Shown here: positions 8,563 through 15,362 of the stretch, one piece after another
Position numbering within the stretch: position 1 is the stretch's first letter
Layout of the letters: every line of letters starts with the position of its first letter
Source: SIG587 sp045649505
GTDB lineage: Bacteria; Bacillota; Clostridia; Oscillospirales; Acutalibacteraceae
NCBI GenBank assembly: GCA_045649505.1
Contig: JAZRQA010000007.1
Location: forward strand, 1-17,690
DNA: 17,690 nucleotides
Direction: 5' to 3'
Translations under genes and position numbers: made by a program
The notes under the pieces: model-generated
What the model was told of the DNA's origin: nothing
Database searches by the model: none
Seen by the model: the letters and a program-made list of their open reading frames with translations, nothing else

Positions 8563-8592
8563 TATATATTTATATTATCGCAACTTTTGCAA
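8563..8592 (-). promoter_or_regulatory. Possible promoter of the cupin AraC regulator
   Basis: On the minus strand TTGCAA (8592-8587) is followed after 18 bases by TATATA (8568-8563). The -35 overlaps the upstream TGCAAT repeat of the candidate operator, so the bound regulator could repress its own promoter. Confidence 0.4.
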
Positions 8593-8614
8593 TATGTCAA
8601 ACAATTTATGCAAT
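8585..8614. promoter_or_regulatory. Candidate AraC-family operator upstream of uxaC (direct repeat, 21-bp spacing)
   Basis: TTTTGCAAT at 8585-8593 and TTATGCAAT at 8606-8614 match in eight of nine bases and start exactly 21 bp apart, two helical turns. The downstream copy runs into the -35 of the uxaC promoter (8614-8619) and the upstream copy overlaps the regulator's own -35. This is the classic arrangement for an AraC-type activator bound as a tandem dimer. The repeats are seen; the role is inferred. Confidence 0.55.
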
Positions 8615-8642
8615 TATCATTGTAAAAAAATTGTGATATATT
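8614..8642 (+). promoter_or_regulatory. Promoter of the uxaC-uxuA-uxuB-kdgK operon
   Basis: TTATCA at 8614-8619 and TATATT at 8637-8642, 17 bases apart, with TGA immediately before the -10 (an extended -10). The start codon lies 35 bases further on. Confidence 0.55.
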
Positions 8643-8677
8643 TAATTTAGAAAATTATGGAGAGGAAGGTATTTTTA

Positions 8678-10084
8678 TTGAAAAAATTTATGGACAAGGA
8701 CTTTTTGCTTAGCAGTAAGACGGCTAAAACGCTGTACCACAAATATGCGGCACATATGCCCATTGTGGATTATCACTGCCACGTAAGTCCCAAAGAAATC
8801 TACGAGAACAAGCGATTTGAGAACATTTCTCAGGTATGGCTTTCTGGTGACCACTATAAGTGGCGTGTTATGCGCTCAAACGCCGTAGATGAATATTATA
8901 TAACCGGTGAAGCAAGTGACAGAGAAAAATTTCAAAAGTTTGCCGAGTCTTTACCTAAAGCAATAGGTAATCCGATGTATCACTGGTGCCATTTAGAGCT
9001 TAAAACCTATTTCGGCTATGAAGGTGTTTTAAACGGAGATACTGCCGAGAAGGTCTGGAACCTTACAAAGGAGAAACTTAAAGCCGACAATATGGGTGTT
9101 CGCGGTCTTATAAAGCAAAGCAATGTTGCATTTATAGGTACTACCGATGACCCTATAGATTCTCTTGAATGGCATAAGAAAATTGCTGATGAGGGCAAAA
9201 TGAAAACAAAAGTTGCCCCCTCCTTCCGTCCCGACAAGGCATTTAACATTGATAAGGCAGGTTGGAAAGAATATATCATGACATTAAGTGAGGTTTCGGG
9301 TGTTGAAATAACCGATATTGCCTCCCTTAAAAAAGCTCTTGGACTTAGAATAGAGCATTTTAATGCTCACGGCTGTAAAGCAAGTGACCACGGTCTTGAT
9401 TACATTGTTTGCGCACCTGCGAGCGAGTGTGAAATTAACGCTGTTATTGCAAAAGGTCTTAGCGGTGAGGCTATTACCGCAGATGATGCCGCAATACTTA
9501 AGACTGAGCTTTTAAAATTCTGTGCAAGCGAGTATGTGCGACTGGGTTGGGCAATGCAGCTACACTATAACTGTCTTAGAAATCCAAATTCTATAATGTT
9601 TGAAAAGCTTGGTCCGGATACAGGGTTTGACGTTATAGGCCCCAATAACTGCTGCGAAGCACTTGTTCGTCTGCTTGACCTTTTAAACTGTGAAAGAATA
9701 CTGCCTAAGACAATACTCTACAGTCTTGATGACGGTGATAATACGTTCCTCGACACCGTTCTCGGCGCTTTTCAGGGTACCGAGGTTGCAGGCAAGCTTC
9801 AGCACGGAAGCGCTTGGTGGTTTAACGACAATAAGCAGGGTATGATTGATCAGATGGTAAGCCTTGCAAACCTGAGTCTACTTGGTAACTTTGTTGGTAT
9901 GCTTACCGATTCAAGAAGCTTTTTAAGCTACACCCGCCACGAGTATTTCCGCCGCATACTTTGCGAGCTTATCGGTAATTGGGTTGAAAACGGAGAGTAT
10001 CCTGCCGATATCCCGGCGGTTGGTAAAATTGTTCAAGATATAAGTGCAAATAATGCATTGAAATATTTTGGTTTGGAGGAATAA
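8678..10084 (+). CDS. uxaC: Glucuronate (uronate) isomerase
   Basis: Isomerises D-glucuronate to D-fructuronate (and D-galacturonate to D-tagaturonate), the first step of cytoplasmic hexuronate breakdown. About 468 residues, normal for UxaC. The metal-binding HxH is seen in VDYHCHVSP (H33 and H35), with further family stretches SDHGLDYIV, MQLHYNCLRN, YSLDDGDN and GNFVGMLTDSRSFLSYTRHEYFRR. Start: an ATG at 8657 is in frame, but the ribosome binding site (GGAAGG, 8664-8669) lies downstream of it. TTG at 8678 is eight bases after that site and gives MKKFMDKDFLL, the usual UxaC N-terminus, so I chose TTG. It is the first gene of a four-gene operon. Its last codons contain the GGAGG of uxuA. Confidence 0.95.
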   Translation: MKKFMDKDFLLSSKTAKTLYHKYAAHMPIVDYHCHVSPKEIYENKRFENISQVWLSGDHYKWRVMRSNAVDEYYITGEASDREKFQKFAESLPKAIGNPMYHWCHLELKTYFGYEGVLNGDTAEKVWNLTKEKLKADNMGVRGLIKQSNVAFIGTTDDPIDSLEWHKKIADEGKMKTKVAPSFRPDKAFNIDKAGWKEYIMTLSEVSGVEITDIASLKKALGLRIEHFNAHGCKASDHGLDYIVCAPASECEINAVIAKGLSGEAITADDAAILKTELLKFCASEYVRLGWAMQLHYNCLRNPNSIMFEKLGPDTGFDVIGPNNCCEALVRLLDLLNCERILPKTILYSLDDGDNTFLDTVLGAFQGTEVAGKLQHGSAWWFNDNKQGMIDQMVSLANLSLLGNFVGMLTDSRSFLSYTRHEYFRRILCELIGNWVENGEYPADIPAVGKIVQDISANNALKYFGLEE

Positions 10085-10088
10085 TGCA

Positions 10089-11150
10089 ATGGATATGAAG
10101 CTTTCTTTCCGCTGGTACGGTGAGAATGACCCCATTTCCCTTGAGTATATCTCTCAAATTCCCGGTATGCGCAGTATTGTTTCTGCAGTATATGACGTCA
10201 AACCCGGTGAAGTATGGCCTGAAGAAAGTCTTGAAAAAATGAAGGCTATGTGCAAGGCAAATAATCTAATTTTTGATGTAGTTGAGTCTATCCCTGTTCA
10301 TGAGGATATTAAGCTTGGCAGAGGCGATGTTGATAAGCTGCTTGAGGTTTACTGTGAAAATATTCGCCGCTGTGCAAAATACGGTGTTAAGTGTATTACC
10401 TACAACTTTATGCCTGTTTTTGATTGGACAAGAACCCAACTTGATAAAAAGGCACCCGATGGTTCAACAAGCCTTGTTATGTACTGGGAACAGATGAAGG
10501 GTCTTGACCCTCTTAAAGATGATATTCATCTTCCAGGTTGGGATTCAAGCTATACCCAACAAGAAGTCCGTGAACTTATAAGTGCTTACGGTGAAATTGG
10601 CGAAGAGGGCCTTTGGAAAAACCTTGAAAAATTTCTTAAAAAGGTTATTCCCGTTGCGCAGGAATGCGGCGTAAAGATGGCAATTCACCCCGATGATCCA
10701 CCATATCCCATATTCGGACTTCCCCGTATTATCACCTGTGAGGATAATCTTGACCGTTTCTTAAAGCTTGTTGACTCCCCTGCTAATTGTCTATGCCTTT
10801 GCACAGGAAGCCTTGGTTGCGCAAAATCCAATGATATTGTGGCAATGGTTCGTAAGTACGCCGAGATGGACCGCATTGCATTTATGCACATCCGTAACGT
10901 TAAGGTTATGGAGGACGGTTCCTTTGAAGAGCGTGCGCATCTTTCCTCGTGCGGAAGTCTTGATATTTATGAAATAGTTAAGGCTCTTACCGATAACAAG
11001 TTTGACGGTTATGTACGCCCCGACCACGGTAGAATGATTTGGGGTGAAACAGGCAAGCCCGGCTACGGTCTTTTCGACCGAGCACTTGGTGCCGCTTACA
11101 TTAACGGTTTATTCGAAGCCTGTGAAAAGACCGAGGATGGGAGGAATTAA
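10089..11150 (+). CDS. uxuA: D-mannonate dehydratase
   Basis: Dehydrates D-mannonate to 2-keto-3-deoxy-D-gluconate, using Mn2+/Fe2+ in this family. About 353 residues, normal length. Family stretches are clear: the N-terminal FRWYGENDPISLEYI, IPGMRSIVSAVYDVKPGEVWP, YNFMPVFDWTRTQL, MAIHPDDPP and the C-terminal HIRNVK and VRPDHGRMIWGE. These contain the conserved His, Asp and Cys residues of the metal site. ATG 10089 is nine bases after GGAGG (10075-10079) in the end of uxaC; ATG 10095 is an alternative. An upstream in-frame TTG at 10068 has no site and overlaps uxaC. It lies four bases after the uxaC stop and three bases before the next gene, so translation is tightly linked. Confidence 0.96.
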   Translation: MDMKLSFRWYGENDPISLEYISQIPGMRSIVSAVYDVKPGEVWPEESLEKMKAMCKANNLIFDVVESIPVHEDIKLGRGDVDKLLEVYCENIRRCAKYGVKCITYNFMPVFDWTRTQLDKKAPDGSTSLVMYWEQMKGLDPLKDDIHLPGWDSSYTQQEVRELISAYGEIGEEGLWKNLEKFLKKVIPVAQECGVKMAIHPDDPPYPIFGLPRIITCEDNLDRFLKLVDSPANCLCLCTGSLGCAKSNDIVAMVRKYAEMDRIAFMHIRNVKVMEDGSFEERAHLSSCGSLDIYEIVKALTDNKFDGYVRPDHGRMIWGETGKPGYGLFDRALGAAYINGLFEACEKTEDGRN

Positions 11151-11153
11151 AAA

Positions 11154-12005
11154 ATGCAACAGAATGTACTCAATACCAATCTCAGTGAAAAGGTTTGCGT
11201 TGTAACTGGCGCAGGCGGCGTGCTCTGCAGCAATTTCTCAAAGGTTCTTGCCCGCGCAGGAGCTAAGGTTGCCCTACTTGACCTTAACGAGGAAGCCATA
11301 AAGTCTTATGCTGATGAAATTGTTGCGCAAGGCGGTATCGCCAAGGCATATGTGTGCAATGTTCTTGATAAAGAGATTTGCGGTAACGTTGCCCAAGAGG
11401 TACTTGCTGATTTAGGCCCCTGTGATATTCTTATAAACGGCGCAGGCGGTAATAACCCAAAAGCAACAACAGATAAGGAATACTTTGAAATGGGTGATAT
11501 TGATGCCGATACCAAAAGCTTTTTCGAGCTTGATGCTGACGGAGTTGGCTTTGTATTCAACCTTAATTTCTTAGGTACCCTTATTCCTACTCAGGCATTT
11601 GCAAAGCAAATGGTTGGCAGAAAGGGTTGTAGCATTTTAAATATTTCCTCGATGAATGCCTACACTCCCCTTACCAAAATTCCTGCATATTCAGGCGCAA
11701 AGGCAGCTATTTCTAACTTTACGCAGTGGCTTGCCGTTCATTTTTCTAAGGTTGGCATTCGTGTAAATGCAATCGCTCCAGGATTTTTCTCAACAAAGCA
11801 AAATGCAAAACTACTCTTTAATGAGGATGGTACCCCCACCGAACGAACAGGTAAAATTCTTGCCGCTACCCCTATGGGACGTTTTGGTGAAAGCAACGAA
11901 CTTGAAGGCGGGCTTTTATTTCTTGTCAATGAAGAAGCCGCAGGCTTTATTACAGGCGTTGTCCTTCCCATCGACGGCGGATTTTCTGCTTATTCCGGTG
12001 TTTAA
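11154..12005 (+). CDS. uxuB: SDR-family D-mannonate oxidoreductase (fructuronate reductase)
   Basis: A 283-residue short-chain dehydrogenase/reductase. The cofactor motif TGAGGVL (18-24), NGAGG (95-99) and the catalytic Ser166, Tyr179 and Lys183 (YSGAK) are all present. An aspartate ends beta-strand 2 (D43 in LLDLN), which favours NAD(H) over NADP(H). Position between uxuA and kdgK, together with resemblance to the Firmicute YjmF type, makes it the enzyme interconverting D-fructuronate and D-mannonate. It is unrelated to the long-chain UxuB of E. coli but does the same step. The start has GGGAGG nine bases upstream, inside the end of uxuA. The exact substrate rests on context. Confidence 0.85.
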   Translation: MQQNVLNTNLSEKVCVVTGAGGVLCSNFSKVLARAGAKVALLDLNEEAIKSYADEIVAQGGIAKAYVCNVLDKEICGNVAQEVLADLGPCDILINGAGGNNPKATTDKEYFEMGDIDADTKSFFELDADGVGFVFNLNFLGTLIPTQAFAKQMVGRKGCSILNISSMNAYTPLTKIPAYSGAKAAISNFTQWLAVHFSKVGIRVNAIAPGFFSTKQNAKLLFNEDGTPTERTGKILAATPMGRFGESNELEGGLLFLVNEEAAGFITGVVLPIDGGFSAYSGV

Positions 12006-12032
12006 TCTTAAGTATAAAAGGAGATTATTATT

Positions 12033-13055
12033 ATGGCAAAAGTTGTTACATTTGGAGAAATTATGCTTCGTTTAGCCCCCAACGGCTATTATCGTTTCTT
12101 CCAAAATGATCAAATGCAGGCTACCTTCGGCGGCGGTGAAGCCAATGTTGCGGTATCCCTTGCAAACTACGGTTATGACAGTGTTTATGTTACCAAGCTA
12201 CCCAAGCACGCTATCGGTCAGTCTGCCGTTAATTCATTACGTTATTTTGGCGTTGATACCTCTAAAATCGTTCGCGGCGGTGACAGAGTTGGTATTTACT
12301 TCCTTGAAAAAGGTGCTTCTCAGCGCGGTTCTGTATGTATTTATGACCGCGCTCATTCAGCTATAGCTGAAGCTGTGCCCGAAGATTTTGATTGGGACAG
12401 CATTTTTGAAGGTGCCGATTGGTTCCACTTTACAGGTATTACCCCCGCTTTAGGCGGTAATCTTGTTGAGATTTGCAAGCAGGCTTGTATTGCCGCAAAG
12501 GCAAAGGGTGTTAAGATTTCCTGCGACCTTAACTATCGCGGTAAGCTCTGTACCCGTGATGAGGCTAGGGCGGCTATGACCGAGCTTTGCCAATATGTCG
12601 ATGTATGCATTTCAAATGAAGAGGATGCAAAGGATGTATTTGGTATTGAGGCCGAGGACACCGATATTTACGGCGGTAAATTAAATCACGAAGGCTATAA
12701 GAGCGTTGCAAAGCAGCTTGCTGATAAGTTTGGTTTCGAAAAGGTTGCAATTACACTTCGTACATCTATTTCTGCAAGTGATAATGACTGGGCAGGTATG
12801 CTTTACGACGGTGAAAACTACTGCTTCTCAAAGAGCTATCATCTTCGCATAGTTGACCGCGTTGGCGGCGGCGATTCCTTTGGTGGTGGACTTATTTACG
12901 CTCTGTTAAGCGGTAAATCTACACAGGAGGCTATTGAATTTGCTGTTGCTGCCTCGGCACTTAAGCATTCAGTTGAGGGTGACTACAACCGTGTAGGTGT
13001 TTTGGAAGTTGAAAAGCTTGCCGGAGGTGACGGTTCAGGCCGCGTTCAAAGATAA
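12033..13055 (+). CDS. kdgK: 2-keto-3-deoxygluconate kinase (PfkB family)
   Basis: Phosphorylates 2-keto-3-deoxygluconate to KDPG with ATP. 340 residues with the PfkB-family N-terminal GGGEANVA (33-40) and the ATP/anion-hole motif DRVGGGDSFGGG, whose Asp281 is the catalytic base. The opening VTFGEIMLRLAP and the GGxxANVA/VGIYFLEKGASQRGSV stretches match KDG kinases better than fructokinases. The start is nine bases after AAAGGAG (12017-12023). It is the last gene of the operon, 27 bases behind uxuB and just before a strong terminator. The KDPG aldolase (eda/kdgA) normally paired with it is not in this window. Confidence 0.93.
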   Translation: MAKVVTFGEIMLRLAPNGYYRFFQNDQMQATFGGGEANVAVSLANYGYDSVYVTKLPKHAIGQSAVNSLRYFGVDTSKIVRGGDRVGIYFLEKGASQRGSVCIYDRAHSAIAEAVPEDFDWDSIFEGADWFHFTGITPALGGNLVEICKQACIAAKAKGVKISCDLNYRGKLCTRDEARAAMTELCQYVDVCISNEEDAKDVFGIEAEDTDIYGGKLNHEGYKSVAKQLADKFGFEKVAITLRTSISASDNDWAGMLYDGENYCFSKSYHLRIVDRVGGGDSFGGGLIYALLSGKSTQEAIEFAVAASALKHSVEGDYNRVGVLEVEKLAGGDGSGRVQR

Positions 13056-13068
13056 ATAACAGTAAAAC

Positions 13069-13107
13069 AAAAAACTCTCTGCTGAATTTCAGCAGAGAGT
13101 TTTTTTT
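13069..13107 (+). terminator. Intrinsic terminator of the uronate operon
   Basis: ACTCTCTGCTGA (13074-13085) pairs perfectly with 13089-13100 around a three-base loop and is followed by an unbroken run of seven T. Flanking A and T runs lengthen the stem. The T-run also overlaps the stop codon of the opposing pseudogene. Confidence 0.92.
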
Positions 13108-13306
13108 ACTTGCAAATAGGTTTTACGTTTGATGCAGGAGTAATATTGCCATCAATAGCACCATTGGCATCTTCAAAATCTTCAATATTTTCTCCTATTA
13201 AAACAAGCACTTGACTGTTTACACTTCTACCTTAATAATCAGCAATATATGCGATTTTATTCAACATTTCTTCTTCAATTCTTATTAAAACACTCTTGAT
13301 TGCCAT
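13106..13306 (-). pseudogene. Ribbon-helix-helix-like small protein, broken by one in-frame stop
   Basis: A 67-codon frame with GAGG seven bases before ATG 13306. It reads MAIKSVLIRIEEEMLNKIAYIADY, then a TAA at 13232-13234, then GRSVNSQVLVLIGENIEDFE and an acidic tail ending ICK. The pattern of a short beta-strand (VLIRI), a helix, the GRSVNSQ turn and a second helix is that of Arc/MetJ-type ribbon-helix-helix proteins, in which a charged residue normally stands before GRS. One base change (for example GAA to TAA) explains the stop. The rest of the frame is intact, so the damage is recent, or it is a sequencing error. Such proteins are often small regulators or antitoxins; no toxin gene is nearby. 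Confidence 0.6.
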
Positions 13307-13361
13307 AAATAAACCTCATAATAAATATATTGTATATCTTTTATATTTTAATGAGAATACT

Positions 13362-13469
13362 ATGAAGAGAAATACATGTTGCTTTTTCGGTAATAAAACT
13401 ATAAACGAAACAGAAGAACTAAAAAAACTCATTGAGAGAAATTGGTGGAATGTATGGATTTACATATGA
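13362..13469 (+). pseudogene. N-terminal stub of a CCFFG-type (SLOG-like) protein
   Basis: ATG 13362 opens a 35-codon frame whose first 25 residues (MKRNTCCFFGNKTINETEEL and following KKLIE) resemble the start of a clostridial family of about 180 residues beginning KRNTCCFFGHR, related to the DUF1273/SLOG nucleotide-binding fold. After about codon 26 the similarity stops and the frame runs into transposon sequence, ending at 13469. The conserved His after FFG is Asn here. The gene has lost its body, so it cannot be functional. The family call is from memory of the motif. Confidence 0.5.
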
Positions 13470-13569
13470 ACAAGTACATAATTTTATCAGTAGATATAAT
13501 ATAAATCAACGCATTCAACTAAAAACAAAACTGACACCGCTTGAAAAGAGATGTCAGTTTGTTGCTTAA
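13441..13569 (+). pseudogene. C-terminal fragment of an IS3-family-like transposase
   Basis: A frame from about 13441 to TAA 13567-13569 encodes GGMYGFTYEQVHNFISRYN, then INQRIQLKTKLTPLEKRCQF and VA. The pattern of aromatic-Y-N, R-I-Q-x-K, then L-T-P-x-E-x-R is the usual end of IS3-group DDE (rve) transposases. No start codon context, no catalytic residues and no upstream part exist in any frame. The fragment is fused out of frame to the stub before it. Confidence 0.55.
13528..13560 (-). terminator. Hairpin that may end the purL-glyA-fhs transcript
   Basis: AAACTGACA (13528-13536) and TGTCAGTTT (13552-13560) form a nine-bp stem with a 15-base loop. On the minus strand it is followed by a T-rich tail (TTGTTTTTAG). 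It lies about 100 bases beyond the fhs stop, within the transposase remnant. No better terminator for fhs is visible. Confidence 0.35.
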
Positions 13570-13579
13570 ATTCCAATTT

Positions 13580-13604
13580 CACCTACCATAGGTGTTCTTT
13601 TTTT
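13580..13604 (+). terminator. Weak plus-strand hairpin with T-run behind the transposase remnant
   Basis: CACCTA/TAGGTG (13580-13594, three-base loop) is followed by TTCTTTTTTT. It would be the original transposase terminator; the short stem makes it weak. Confidence 0.4.
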
Positions 13605-13606
13605 AA

Positions 13607-13631
13607 TGTCCGTACAATTTGGGGCAGTTTA
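13607..13631. mobile_element. Probable right terminal repeat of a decayed IS3-like element
   Basis: The 25-base stretch begins TGTCC and ends GGGGCAGTTTA, the form seen at the ends of many IS3-family (IS150-group) elements. It sits 38 bases after the transposase fragment's stop, where the right end should be. No left end or target duplication was found. Confidence 0.45.
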
Positions 13632-13662
13632 ATATGTCCGAGAGTTTTTATTTTTATATGTT

Positions 13663-15339
13663 TTAGAAAAGGCCTGAAATCTTTCCGTTTTCGTCAACAT
13701 CAATTTTCTCTGCCGCAGGAACCTTAGGAAGTCCAGGCATTGTAAGAATATCACCTGTAAGAACAACTATGAAGCCTGCGCCTGCAGAAATCTTAACATT
13801 TTTAACGGTTACGGTAAAGTCCTCGGGTGCGCCAAGCTTGGTTGGGTCATCTGAGAAGCTGTACTGTGTTTTAGCGATACAAACGGGGCACTTGTCAAAG
13901 CCTAAAGCAGTAAGAGTTTCAATCTGCTTTTTAGCAGCAGGCATAATATTTATGCCGTTACCGCCGTAAACCTTTTTAACAACGGACTCAATTTTCTCCT
14001 CGATTGAGCAATCATCCTCATAAGAGAAGGTGAAGTCACCCTTCTCCTCTTCACAAAGACGAACAACCTCTTTAGCAAGCTCTACGCCGCCCTTGCCTCC
14101 ATCTGCCCAAACGGTGGACAAAACAGTATTAACACCGAGTTCACGGCATTTAGCAATAATGAAGTCTATTTCAGCATCTGTATCGGTGGGGAAACGGTTA
14201 ACAGCAACCACACAAGGAAGCTTGTAAACGTTCTTTATGTTAGATACGTGACGAAGGAGGTTAGGAATACCCTTCTCAAGTGCAGGAATATCCTCGTTAT
14301 TAAGGTCATTTTTAGCTCTGCCGCCGTGCATCTTAAGGGCGCGAACGGTTGCAACAACAACAACTGCATCGGGAGTAAGCCCTGCCATACGGCATTTAAT
14401 GTCAAGGAACTTTTCTGCACCAAGGTCAGCACCAAATCCTGCTTCGGTAACGGTATAGTCACCCATCTTAAGAGCAAGGCGTGTAGCCATTACAGAGTTA
14501 CAACCGTGAGCAATATTAGCGAAAGGACCACCGTGAACAAATGCAGGGGTACCCTCTAAAGTCTGAACGAGGTTAGGCTTTAAGGCATCCTTTAAAAGTG
14601 CAGTCATAGCACCTGCGGCATTAAGCTGACCGCAAGTAACAGGCTTATCATCATATGTATAGCCTACGATGATGCGGGAAAGACGCTCTTTTAAATCGGT
14701 AATAGAGCTTGCAAGGCAAAGAACTGCCATAATTTCACTTGCAACGGTGATATCAAAGCCGTCCTCACGGGGAACGCCGTTAGCCTTACCGCCCATACCG
14801 TCAACAACAAAACGAAGCTGACGGTCGTTCATATCGACACAACGTTTCCAGGTGATTTTTCGAACATCAATACCAAGCGAATTACCCTGCTGAATATGAT
14901 TATCAAGCATTGCAGCTAGCAGATTATTTGCCGCACCGATAGCATGGAAATCACCTGTGAAGTGAAGATTGATATCCTCCATAGGAACAACCTGTGCATA
15001 TCCGCCGCCAGCGGCACCGCCCTTAACACCGAAAACGGGACCTAAGGAAGGCTCGCGAAGAGCAACGGTAACATCCTTGCCGATAATCTTAAGACCGTCT
15101 GCAAGGCCAATTGTCGTAGTAGTTTTTCCCTCTCCTGCAGGAGTGGGAGTAATAGCGGTAACAAGGATAAGCTTACCGTCCTTACGATCAGTTTCTTTTA
15201 AAAGGGATAAATCAACCTTTGCCTTGTATTTACCGTAATGCTCAATATATTTTTCATCAACATGAGCAACCTTTGCAATTTCTGAAATAGGACGCATTTC
15301 GCACTCCTGTGCAATTTCAATGTCGGTTTTATAAGCCAT
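13663..15339 (-). CDS. fhs: Formate--tetrahydrofolate ligase
   Basis: ATP-dependent ligation of formate to tetrahydrofolate, giving 10-formyl-THF for purine synthesis and, in acetogens, the Wood-Ljungdahl methyl branch. 558 residues, the normal length. The P-loop is seen in TPTPAGEGKTTTTIGLADGL (around 65-80), followed by the family stretches REPSLGPVFGVKGGAAGGGYAQV and LTGDFHAIGAANNLLAAMLDNH. The C-terminal half has MPGLPKVPAAEKIDV. GGAGG at 15349-15353 sets the start. Last gene of the purL-glyA-fhs operon, 23 bases behind glyA. Transposon debris begins within 35 bases of its stop codon. Confidence 0.98.
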   Translation of the reverse strand: MAYKTDIEIAQECEMRPISEIAKVAHVDEKYIEHYGKYKAKVDLSLLKETDRKDGKLILVTAITPTPAGEGKTTTTIGLADGLKIIGKDVTVALREPSLGPVFGVKGGAAGGGYAQVVPMEDINLHFTGDFHAIGAANNLLAAMLDNHIQQGNSLGIDVRKITWKRCVDMNDRQLRFVVDGMGGKANGVPREDGFDITVASEIMAVLCLASSITDLKERLSRIIVGYTYDDKPVTCGQLNAAGAMTALLKDALKPNLVQTLEGTPAFVHGGPFANIAHGCNSVMATRLALKMGDYTVTEAGFGADLGAEKFLDIKCRMAGLTPDAVVVVATVRALKMHGGRAKNDLNNEDIPALEKGIPNLLRHVSNIKNVYKLPCVVAVNRFPTDTDAEIDFIIAKCRELGVNTVLSTVWADGGKGGVELAKEVVRLCEEEKGDFTFSYEDDCSIEEKIESVVKKVYGGNGINIMPAAKKQIETLTALGFDKCPVCIAKTQYSFSDDPTKLGAPEDFTVTVKNVKISAGAGFIVVLTGDILTMPGLPKVPAAEKIDVDENGKISGLF

Positions 15340-15362
15340 TGTTTTTTACCTCCGCTTTTTAA

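Noticed and set aside
8551..8579. Palindrome-like AT stretch before the cupin regulator
   Set aside because: Only A and T over most of its length; self-complementarity is expected by composition.
13607..13640. TGTCCG direct repeat (13607 and 13635) as a target-site duplication
   Set aside because: One copy is inside the presumed terminal repeat, so it cannot be a flanking duplication.
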